NCBI GenBank assembly: GCA_900542035.1
Contig: UQMJ01000033.1
Coordinates: 1-28,665 of the forward strand
Origin: an uncultured Clostridium sp.
Lineage (GTDB): Bacteria > Bacillota > Clostridia > Lachnospirales > Lachnospiraceae
Length of the DNA stretch: 28,665 bases
Direction: 5' to 3'
Both the position numbers and the translations under genes were made by a program. Within the stretch, counting starts at the first letter, position 1. Every line of letters begins with the position of its first letter. The notes below the pieces were generated by a model. It was not told the origin of the DNA. It worked only from the letters and a program-made list of their open reading frames with translations, and ran no database searches. Below are positions 22,675 to 28,665 of the stretch, piece after piece.

Positions 22675-25086
22675 ATGATTATCGTAAACTTTGACAGAAA
22701 TGAACTTTGCAAAAAGGCCTACGGTCTCTGGCAGTACGATTATGGCCAGGTGCTGCGTATTCAGGGGTTGAACCTCCCGACTGCGGCAGAAATCCACTTT
22801 GCACTACAGGAGACCGGCGGCGAGGCTGTAACCAGGATTGGCGTCACAAAGGACGGAGTGACAGATGTAACCATTCCGGACAGTCTTCTGGAAGCGGATG
22901 GAACAAGCCAGGATTACCAGATATACGTGTTTGTATATTTGACCACTCCTGACAGTGGGGAAACTACCAGGAAGATTACTCTTGGGGTTAAATCCAGACC
23001 AAGGCCGGAAGCGTTTGAAGCACCAGGGGATGGGGAACTCTTTAAGGAAGCCATTCAGGCAGTCAATGATGCGGCCAAACGGGCAGAGGACGCCGGAAAA
23101 GAAGCTACAGCAGCGGCTGGGGAAGCCAGGGAGTCAGCTTCCCTTGCTAGAAAGCATCTGACAGATACACAGGCCCTGGCCGAACAGGTGGAAATTAATG
23201 CAGACACAGTGGCACAGGGAGCGGAGAAGGCTAAGGAGTTATTGGCTCAGACCCAGGAGGTGGCCAGTAATGCGGTTATATCGGCTCAGGCGGCCAAACA
23301 GGCGGAGATGGCTGCAAGGGAAGCCCAGACGGCTGCTGAGTCTGCGGAGGACGCGGCCAGGCAGTATGCTGCTGGCATTGAAGCAGACCGGCAGGAGGTA
23401 GCAGACGGCAAGCAGTCTGTTGCTCAGATGCAGAGTAATGTGGCAAGGATGCAAGCGGATGTGCAGGCGGACAGAGAGGCAGTGGAACAGACAGTAAGTG
23501 AGTTTGGACAGACCGCAGAAAACGCCCTGGAAGCTGTTGGACAGGCACAAAATGCCGCAGTATTGGTAGTGCAGACAGAGGGGCAGAAACAGGCCACGGC
23601 TGTACAGGAGGCTGGCGCACAGGCTGTAAACGAGGTTGAATCAGCTAAGACGGCGGCGCAAGCAGCGGTTACCGCCGAGGGAGATAAGCAAGTTGTCAGA
23701 GTGCAGGAAGCTGCGGCGGAGATTGTGGCCGACAGGGAACAGATCAACCAGAATCAGACTGACATAGCTGCCATGACCGATAAAACCAATACTCTCGCTC
23801 CTGGCATTGTATTAGGCGCTAAAGGTGAGCAGATTGCGGTATCTAATGCATCTGAGCAGCCATTTGTAGGATTAAAGGTGTATGGAAAGTCTACACAGGA
23901 GGTGGAGCCGAGTATAGATAGCCCGCAGGAGATTGTGAATGCGGGAGGGGATGGAAAGATTGAGGCTCAGATTAGCGGAAAAAATTTGCTTACCGGTCAA
24001 ATGTACTATTCCAATTATTCAAAAGGAATAGCTTATATTGAAAGCTTTACTAATGAAGTTGTTTTACCATATATGCCTTTGGTTTGCACACAAGGGATTT
24101 GTTATGTCTTTCCTTGTGTATCCGGTAAAACATATACCTTTTCTGTTACAAATCCAAATCCTAATTTAACAGTCAGAATATCAGAATATAAGTGTTTAAA
24201 TGATACCTCGGCTTATTCTAAGGCAATTGGCTATACAAATTCGCCGAACATTAATACTTTTAATACTTATACTGCAAAAGGAAATGGAGTAATAGTCTGC
24301 GCACTTGGAGGAGTGTGGAGTAGTGAAAACCCTTTAATTCATAAATGTACGGAATCTGAATTATTGCAATTAGAAATCGGTTCCGCAGCAACCTCTTACG
24401 AAGCCTACAAGCAACTGCAAACTCTAACCCTAGCAACCCCAGACGGTCTGCCAGGAATTCCTGTGAAATCTGGTGGTAACTATACCGATGAGAAAGGCCA
24501 GCAGTGGATTTGTGATGAAATTGATTTGGGACGTGGAAAGTACGTACAGAGAATAAAAGAAGTCATTATCAACCAGGATACTAAGATATCAACCACACTT
24601 GGCAATTATGGAGCATTAGAAAAAGATAGCATTTTGACTCGTTATTTAGACAGGCAAATTAAAAAAAATGGTTCTGTTTTATGCAGGGAGTTGCCATGTG
24701 CTCCAAACTGGAATTACGAAAATGAGTCGGTATATACAACAGAAACCAGCATTGATTTTAGGTTTTCAAGACAGAGACTGGGATTGGGAACGGAGACAAC
24801 GGCTGAGGAAAATAAAATAGCGGTTCTTAAATTTTTGGAAACAACTCCGCTTCATTGCCTTGTAGAATTGAACGACCCTATAGAGCGTGTCCTTACCCCA
24901 GAAGAAATCGCTGCCTATAAGTCCTTGCATACGTACAGCCCGAACACCACTGTTGTCAATAATGCTGGTGCAGGAATGGCTGTAGAGTACGTAGCTGACA
25001 CCAAGACCTACATCAAGTCAGTAGAGGATAAGATAACTGCTATTCAGGCAGCATTGATTAGCCAGAATATTTCGGGGGGGGTATAA
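22675..25086 (+). CDS. Large tail fibre protein with coiled-coil stalk
   Basis: An 803-residue fibre. Residues 1-108 are a beta-rich attachment domain (YDYGQVLRIQGLNLPTAAEI; YQIYVFVYLTTPDSGETTRK). Residues 118-370 are an Ala/Glu/Gln-rich coiled-coil stalk. From about 395 (PFVGLKVYGKSTQEV) to the end lies a binding module: framework, an AT-rich variable part (440-578), framework again (GSAATSYEAYKQLQTLTLAT; GLPGIPVKSGGNYTDEKGQQ), a second variable part (about 660-745), and an end with LTPEEIAAYKSLHTYSPNTT. A run of eight G occurs just before the stop. The open frame after the run continues in the -1 phase with a related module at 25107-26678. GGGAGG precedes the ATG. Confidence 0.88.
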   Translation: MIIVNFDRNELCKKAYGLWQYDYGQVLRIQGLNLPTAAEIHFALQETGGEAVTRIGVTKDGVTDVTIPDSLLEADGTSQDYQIYVFVYLTTPDSGETTRKITLGVKSRPRPEAFEAPGDGELFKEAIQAVNDAAKRAEDAGKEATAAAGEARESASLARKHLTDTQALAEQVEINADTVAQGAEKAKELLAQTQEVASNAVISAQAAKQAEMAAREAQTAAESAEDAARQYAAGIEADRQEVADGKQSVAQMQSNVARMQADVQADREAVEQTVSEFGQTAENALEAVGQAQNAAVLVVQTEGQKQATAVQEAGAQAVNEVESAKTAAQAAVTAEGDKQVVRVQEAAAEIVADREQINQNQTDIAAMTDKTNTLAPGIVLGAKGEQIAVSNASEQPFVGLKVYGKSTQEVEPSIDSPQEIVNAGGDGKIEAQISGKNLLTGQMYYSNYSKGIAYIESFTNEVVLPYMPLVCTQGICYVFPCVSGKTYTFSVTNPNPNLTVRISEYKCLNDTSAYSKAIGYTNSPNINTFNTYTAKGNGVIVCALGGVWSSENPLIHKCTESELLQLEIGSAATSYEAYKQLQTLTLATPDGLPGIPVKSGGNYTDEKGQQWICDEIDLGRGKYVQRIKEVIINQDTKISTTLGNYGALEKDSILTRYLDRQIKKNGSVLCRELPCAPNWNYENESVYTTETSIDFRFSRQRLGLGTETTAEENKIAVLKFLETTPLHCLVELNDPIERVLTPEEIAAYKSLHTYSPNTTVVNNAGAGMAVEYVADTKTYIKSVEDKITAIQAALISQNISGGV
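24375..24540 (+). repeat. Fibre framework repeat, unit A
   Basis: This stretch and the one at 26029-26194 are recognisably similar in DNA and protein (SYEAYKQLQTLTLATPDG here, SYEPYKRAQTLTLQTPDG there; both continue with GLPGIPVKSGGNYTD). It is the shared core of the two fibre modules and could support recombination. Confidence 0.75.
25074..25081 (+). promoter_or_regulatory. G8 homopolymer tract between two fibre frames
   Basis: Eight G lie two codons before the end of the 803-residue frame (TCG GGG GGG GTA TAA). A -1 shift, or gain of one G or loss of two, would read GGT ATA ACA GTA into the next frame and give a 1334-residue fusion. The site also contains G_GGG_GGG in slippery phase. The length of the tract is as given in the sequence. 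Confidence 0.75.
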
Positions 25087-25106
25087 CAGTAGATGACGCG
25101 GCAGAA

Positions 25107-26678
25107 TTGCCATTAAAAGGCTTAACGGTATATGGTAGGTCGGAGCAGTTAGTAACGGCTGGGGCGCAGTTATTGGATATTCGCGGAGAAATTGTTGCAA
25201 GTAAAGGGAATTTCAAAATAGAAGAGGATTCTATTGATTGTACGTTATCTGATACCTATGGTGGAAGCTATATTATGTTCAATTATGAATATCCACCAGG
25301 AAAATATACTTTTTCCGCAGATAAATCAAAGAACAATATAGTCCAAAAAATGGCGGTACTTATATCAAAAGAACCAATATCACACACAGGTGCTGTAGGA
25401 AAATACAATGCTTTCTATAAACAGTATCTGTTAATGAATGACAGCAAAGATACAAAACATTATATCACTTTTGAAATGGGAGAACCATTTAAAGTTGGAA
25501 TTCCGTTGTCCGGTACAGATGATGCGATTGGAGAAATTTTGAGGGTAAAAAATCCTATGCTAAATACAGGCGACACCACACTTCCCTGGGAACCCTACAC
25601 CGGCGGAAAACCGTCCCCGAGTCCAGAATATCCACAGGAGATTGAGACTGCTGGGGATAATGGCGAGATTAACGTTAATGTGTTGGGGAAGAATTTGGCA
25701 GATGTATCACGAGTAACGAATACAACAGGAGCAGGTATTTTTGAAAAAATACAAAATGGATATATTTTAACTTCACGAGGAGCGTCGGACAGAGTTTCGT
25801 ATATTCCATGCAAATTGAAAAAAGGTGTAAAGTATACTGCTTCGTTTGATGTACAATACAGCGATAATGTTCCAGGCGATGTTAGGGTTAATTTTTATCT
25901 TCCAGAGACTCAACAATACTCAGCTAAAACATTTGTCCCCACATCAGATTGCACAAAAATAGGAATATATTTCTATGATATAGACATTGGTAAGGGATAT
26001 ACTGCACAGATTACAAATGTACAAGTAGAAATCGGTTCCTCAGCAACCTCTTACGAACCCTACAAGCGAGCTCAAACTCTTACTCTTCAAACCCCAGATG
26101 GCTTGCCAGGGATTCCTGTTAAGTCTGGTGGAAATTATACGGACAGCACAGGTCAGCAGTGGGTATGTGATGAGATTGATTTGAGTAGAGGAGAAAAGGT
26201 GAAGAGAGTTGAGAAAACAATATTTGATGGAAGTGACGATGAAGAATGGGGCTTTATCCAAGATGGACTAAAATCAAGAGCAGTTATTGCGATACAAAAT
26301 ATTAATTCTGGAGCCAGGTGTAATTCTTTTAGATACTGTGAAAATTTAGAATCTGAATCAGAACCTAGTGGTATGTTTGATTTAGGTAGCGGACGATATT
26401 TTAGATTCGGAATTTATGGTTTATGCAATTCCGTTGAAGAATGGAGAACACTTCTGCAAACCAAACCTGTTGAGGTATTATACATTTTACCAGACTCTAT
26501 CATTCCCCCACTTTCTCCGGAAGAAATCGCCGCTTACAAGGCGCTCCATACTTACGCACCGAATACCACTATAACCAATGACGCGGGATGTGAAATGTCC
26601 CTAACATACACTGTAGACACACAGAAATATGTAGATAAAAAAATAGCGGCAGTAAGCGCTGCAATGATTGGAGGTTAA
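25107..26678 (+). CDS. Second fibre binding module, probably the frameshifted continuation of the large fibre
   Basis: A 523-residue frame that starts in the -1 phase of the large fibre. The frame is open from 25062, but between 25062 and 25107 there is no ATG or GTG, only the TTG at 25107, which has no ribosome binding site. So it is most likely translated as a fusion. Its content repeats the module of the first frame: PLKGLTVYGRSEQ at the start, ITNVQVEIGSSATSYEPYKR and GLPGIPVKSGGNYTDSTGQQ in the middle, and PEEIAAYKALHTYAPNTTIT at the end. The N-terminal third (about 30-180) and the inserts differ and are AT-rich. It probably provides a second receptor-binding unit. An alternative is a broken gene or an error in the G tract. 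Confidence 0.75.
   Translation: MPLKGLTVYGRSEQLVTAGAQLLDIRGEIVASKGNFKIEEDSIDCTLSDTYGGSYIMFNYEYPPGKYTFSADKSKNNIVQKMAVLISKEPISHTGAVGKYNAFYKQYLLMNDSKDTKHYITFEMGEPFKVGIPLSGTDDAIGEILRVKNPMLNTGDTTLPWEPYTGGKPSPSPEYPQEIETAGDNGEINVNVLGKNLADVSRVTNTTGAGIFEKIQNGYILTSRGASDRVSYIPCKLKKGVKYTASFDVQYSDNVPGDVRVNFYLPETQQYSAKTFVPTSDCTKIGIYFYDIDIGKGYTAQITNVQVEIGSSATSYEPYKRAQTLTLQTPDGLPGIPVKSGGNYTDSTGQQWVCDEIDLSRGEKVKRVEKTIFDGSDDEEWGFIQDGLKSRAVIAIQNINSGARCNSFRYCENLESESEPSGMFDLGSGRYFRFGIYGLCNSVEEWRTLLQTKPVEVLYILPDSIIPPLSPEEIAAYKALHTYAPNTTITNDAGCEMSLTYTVDTQKYVDKKIAAVSAAMIGG
26029..26194 (+). repeat. Fibre framework repeat, unit B
   Basis: Partner of unit A at 24375-24540. Both encode the same motif order (GSxATSYExY, QTLTL, TPDGLPGIPVKSGGNYTD, GQQWxCDEIDL) with silent and some coding differences, so the duplication is old enough to have diverged. 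Confidence 0.75.
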
Positions 26679-26679
26679 T

Positions 26680-27120
26680 ATGTATGAGATTATTAAAAAT
26701 GTGATTCAATCCGGCAGATATGAACTGTCGGATATGCTGAAAAAGATTGATGTAATCTGGCTGCAGGGAGATATTACGGATGAACAGAAAGCGGAGCTTG
26801 TGTCTCTGGCGCAGTCCAATGCAGACCCAGAAAACAGCTATGCATCCGTGCAGAAGCAGGTTGATAACCTGTACGTCAATATGACAGAGATGGGTAAGGC
26901 CATTCTGGAACTTACCAGGCGAGTTACCACATTAGAGGGTGGCGAGGTTCCGGAGATTCCAGAAGAGGAATGGCCGGAGTGGAAAGCACCCATCGGTGCC
27001 CATGACGCTTATAATACCGGCGATAAGGTTACATATAAGGGTAAGCATTACATCTGTAAGATGGATGGCTGCGTATGGTCTCCGGAGGTATATCCGGATG
27101 GATGGGAAGCAGCAGAGTAA
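26680..27120 (+). CDS. Small tail protein with chitin-binding-like module
   Basis: A 146-residue protein. The N-terminal half is a short helical coiled-coil-like part (MYEIIKNVIQSGRYELSDML; NLYVNMTEMGKAILELTRRV). After a Glu/Pro linker (EVPEIPEEEWPEWK) it ends with a CBM5/12-like module, about 95-146 (YNTGDKVTYKGKHYICKMDG then VWSPEVYPDGWEAAE), which has the aromatic residues of such modules. It resembles the second half of the protein at 21516-22178. GGAGGTTA precedes the ATG 2 bases after the fibre stop. It is likely a fibre partner or an accessory sugar-binding protein. Confidence 0.75.
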   Translation: MYEIIKNVIQSGRYELSDMLKKIDVIWLQGDITDEQKAELVSLAQSNADPENSYASVQKQVDNLYVNMTEMGKAILELTRRVTTLEGGEVPEIPEEEWPEWKAPIGAHDAYNTGDKVTYKGKHYICKMDGCVWSPEVYPDGWEAAE

Positions 27121-27229
27121 GGAGGTGATCCGACTATCTCTGGGCCGGACAGTATTCCGGCGCCCGAAAGGGTATCTAAAACTGCGCGACGTCGCACATT
27201 AAAAATAATCAAAAAAGGAGAATAAAACT
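27121..27229 (+). other. Intergenic leader with palindrome copy 3
   Basis: This 109-base stretch holds a GC-rich imperfect hairpin near 27142-27165 (GGGCCGGA with TCCGGCGCCC), then the third palindrome, and then the ribosome binding site AAAAGGAG of the next gene. No promoter or gene is clear. Confidence 0.4.
27184..27197. repeat. Palindrome copy 3, one base changed (GCGCGACGTCGCAC)
   Basis: Matches the 14-bp core of copies 1 and 2 except that the second base is C instead of T, so one pair is lost. It lies 32 bases before the next start and marks the right border of the receptor-binding cassette. Confidence 0.8.
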
Positions 27230-27487
27230 ATGAGAGAGCATGACGAAAGAAACTGTAACATTAACGACCAGGTACACGATACCCCTCCGGAGCACGACTG
27301 TGGGCATCCAGTGATGGAAGGTCCTGGCATTAATCCAGATGGAACTGTTAAGCCTAACCCAGACGGCCAGACTATCCGCAAGGACCTGGGGAGGTTTGGT
27401 CCAGGCATGAAGGATGAAAAGCCGATTCCAAAGGCAGACGGCAAGACATTAAAAGGGTCTGGAAAAGTAATTAGAAGCAAAAACTAA
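27230..27487 (+). CDS. Small unknown protein upstream of the amidase
   Basis: An 85-residue hydrophilic protein that I do not recognise, rich in Asp, Gly, Pro and Lys (GPGINPDGTVKPNPDGQTIR) with a short Cys/His-rich beginning (HDERNCNINDQVHDTPPEHD, then CGHP). There is no membrane segment or signal peptide. AAAAGGAG lies upstream of the ATG, and a strong terminator follows 6 bases after the stop. It is not a typical lysis gene and its function is open. Confidence 0.65.
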   Translation: MREHDERNCNINDQVHDTPPEHDCGHPVMEGPGINPDGTVKPNPDGQTIRKDLGRFGPGMKDEKPIPKADGKTLKGSGKVIRSKN

Positions 27488-27493
27488 CCGTTT

Positions 27494-27525
27494 AGGCCTG
27501 GCATATGCTGGGCCTTTTTTCTTTT
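27494..27525 (+). terminator. Strong Rho-independent terminator before the amidase
   Basis: A 9-bp stem (27494-27502 with 27507-27515, two G-T pairs) with an ATAT loop is followed by TTTTT then CTTTT. It lies between the 85-residue protein and the amidase gene, so amidase levels depend on readthrough or an unseen promoter. Confidence 0.85.
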
Positions 27526-27542
27526 GCGAAAGAGAGGGTAAT

Positions 27543-28349
27543 ATGAATATCCAAAAACAATACCTTACAATAAGCAACTACAATCGCCCAGGAAGCATCA
27601 GACCCCGAACTACGGCCGTAGCTTGCCACTATATTGGAAACCCAAATACAAGCGCCAAGGCCAACCGGAACTGGTTCGAGAGCCTTTCTAAGACGCACGA
27701 TACAAAAGCCAGTTGTCATTATATCATTGGCCTTGAGGGGGAGATATTACAGTTAATCCCAGAAGAGGAAATAAGCTGGTGCACCAACAGCGCTAACAGC
27801 TATACCATTAGTATAGAGGCCTGTCATCCGGACAAATCTGGTAAATTTACAGATGCTACCTATAAATCCTATGTGGAATTATGTGCGGGCATCTGCAAAC
27901 GCTGGAGACTTGACCCGTTAAATGGCGGCCTTATCCGGCACTATGACGTAACCAGGAAACATTGCCCCAAATGGTTTGTAGACCATCCGGATGATTGGGA
28001 ACAGTTTAAATTGGACGTAGATGCTGCTATGCATTACAATAAGTCCGGCTGGCACCAGGAGGACGGTGGATGGCGATACTACTTAGGCAACACCGGCGAG
28101 CCCATCCGCAATGACTGGCACCAGGAAGACAACGGAGACTGGTACTGGTTCGACGGCGCTGGCATGAAGGTCTGCAATGCCTGGAAGACCGGAAAGGACG
28201 GTAAATGGTATTACCTGGGGCCAGATGGCAAGATGCTGAAAGATACCTGGTTGCTTCTCGGACAGGAGTTATTCCGGCTGAATCCAGACGGCAGTATGTT
28301 CGAGGGACAGATGGTTTTGCAGACAGACGGCAGGGGTGCGTTAGTCTAA
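27543..28349 (+). CDS. Endolysin: N-acetylmuramoyl-L-alanine amidase with cell-wall-binding repeats
   Basis: This enzyme cuts the bond between N-acetylmuramic acid and the peptide of peptidoglycan at the end of infection. The 268 residues show an amidase type 2 domain (about 18-150) with the zinc ligands H29 (VACHYIGNP), H133 (RHYDVTRKHC) and C141, and the supporting segment SCHYIIGLEGEILQLIPEEE near 57-76. From 168 on there are repeats of the choline/cell-wall-binding type (SGWHQEDGGWRYYLGNTGEP; DWHQEDNGDWYWFDGAGMKV; WKTGKDGKWYYLGPDGKMLK), followed by a fourth degenerate repeat. No signal peptide is present, so it needs the holin to reach the wall. GAGAGGG precedes the ATG. Confidence 0.95.
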   Translation: MNIQKQYLTISNYNRPGSIRPRTTAVACHYIGNPNTSAKANRNWFESLSKTHDTKASCHYIIGLEGEILQLIPEEEISWCTNSANSYTISIEACHPDKSGKFTDATYKSYVELCAGICKRWRLDPLNGGLIRHYDVTRKHCPKWFVDHPDDWEQFKLDVDAAMHYNKSGWHQEDGGWRYYLGNTGEPIRNDWHQEDNGDWYWFDGAGMKVCNAWKTGKDGKWYYLGPDGKMLKDTWLLLGQELFRLNPDGSMFEGQMVLQTDGRGALV

Positions 28350-28590
28350 ATACTCAATCAACAAATCCGGTAAGATGCATATTACAGGATACAGACTGTA
28401 CTAATTCATATAATATTTATATAAGAAAGTCTGACAAGCCTATGAAATCAAACTTTCCTGTTTCCATCGAGGAAGCAGCTAAGGCTGGCAAGTTCTAAAG
28501 AATGCCCATTTTATAAGGGTTTTAGAAATAATTAAGAGTAATTGGGAGTGGCTTTTTATGGCAAATAAGGAGTCACTCCTATACTATTTA
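28350..28590. other. Non-coding region after the endolysin
   Basis: This 241-base AT-rich stretch holds no gene I can support. It contains a 10-bp stem with two G-T pairs (28544-28553 with 28571-28580) and a short open frame of 18 codons at 28442-28498 with no ribosome binding site. It may contain the right end of the prophage, but no attachment site can be named from one side. Confidence 0.5.
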
Positions 28591-28665
28591 GGCTCTTTGT
28601 CAAGAGTTGAGGTAAATGTATTTTGAGGCACAGGAATGATGTTTCTGTGCCTCTTTACGTTAAGG
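28591..28665. mobile_element. Possible end of an insertion sequence (ISL3-like terminal repeat)
   Basis: The sequence GGCTCTTTGTCAAGAGTTGA at 28591 resembles, from memory, terminal inverted repeats of ISL3-family elements in Firmicutes. A transposase would lie beyond the window, so it cannot be tested here. The call is tentative. Confidence 0.3.
28625..28656 (+). terminator. Long hairpin near the window end
   Basis: GAGGCACAG (28625-28633) and CTGTGCCTC (28645-28653) are perfectly complementary, with a G-T and two A-T pairs extending inward to a TGATG loop, then TTTA. It is a strong stem but the T run is short, so it may be a weak terminator or part of the mobile element end. Confidence 0.5.

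Noticed and set aside
23239..23747. Several overlapping minus-strand and plus-strand frames opposite the coiled-coil stalk
   Set aside because: They are shadows of the Ala/Gln/Glu-rich stalk codons and have low-complexity Cys/Ala or Arg-rich compositions.
22675..27120. A diversity-generating retroelement acting on the fibre genes
   Set aside because: No reverse transcriptase and no template/variable repeat pair with adenine-specific changes is seen in the window.
27125..27202. A short frame starting GTG at 27125 and ending at the third palindrome
   Set aside because: The GTG lies inside the only ribosome-binding-like sequence, leaving no spacing, and the protein is short and unrecognised.
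28442..28498. An 18-codon frame encoding MKSNFPVSIEEAAKAGKF
   Set aside because: No ribosome binding site, too short to judge, no recognised family; it may be a remnant but there is no support.

Overview
The window is the late (structural and lysis) region of a contractile-tailed (myovirus-type) prophage or temperate phage. The order matches the Bacillus PBSX/xkd plan: small and large terminase, portal, minor head protein, scaffold, major capsid, connectors, tail sheath, tail tube, tail assembly chaperone, tape measure, LysM baseplate protein, hub, XkdR/S/T/U-type baseplate proteins, fibres, XhlA/holin and amidase. Strong GGAGG ribosome binding sites, AT-leaning but mixed base composition, an XhlA-type lysis protein and an amidase with cell-wall-binding repeats point to a Firmicutes host, most likely a gut Clostridia/Lachnospiraceae bacterium. 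The host assignment is inference. No integrase, replication gene, tRNA or CRISPR array is visible.

Layout. 3-2085: terminase (small subunit cut by the window edge). 2096-5957: portal, a minor head protein fused to an ADP-ribosyltransferase-like domain, and two small AT-rich genes (one YjcQ-like). 5959-6279: a 65-codon gene between two terminators. 6367-9738: scaffold, capsid, connectors, tail completion and terminator. 9743-11288: sheath and tube. 11289-13287: an AT-rich regulatory island inside the tail operon, with a leftward XRE repressor, a divergent promoter with repeated half-sites, a 47-residue ribbon-helix-helix protein, a BRO-N antirepressor, a small gene and several hairpins. 13319-19754: chaperone with a -1 frameshift site, tape measure and baseplate. 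19764-22178: fibre proteins, including a glycine-rich adhesin. 22178-22644: XhlA and a small holin-like protein. 22645-27198: a receptor-binding cassette bracketed by copies of a palindrome. 27230-28349: a small unknown protein and the amidase. 28350-28665: non-coding, with hairpins and a possible IS end.

How the genes work together: terminase pumps DNA through the portal into a capsid built on the scaffold. The connectors, completion and terminator proteins join head to tail. Sheath, tube, tape measure and baseplate form the contractile injector. The fibre proteins choose the host surface, and XhlA, holin and amidase release progeny.

Most notable observations: (1) a run of eight G at 25074-25081 separates two related fibre reading frames so that a one-base change would fuse them, which suggests a phase-variable or slippage-controlled fibre; (2) the 14-16 bp palindrome TGTGCGACGTCGCACA occurs three times at cassette borders; (3) a complete small genetic switch sits inside the tail operon; (4) the minor head protein carries an ADP-ribosyltransferase-like C-terminal domain; (5) a textbook A_AAA_AAC slippery site with a downstream hairpin lies at the end of the tail chaperone gene.
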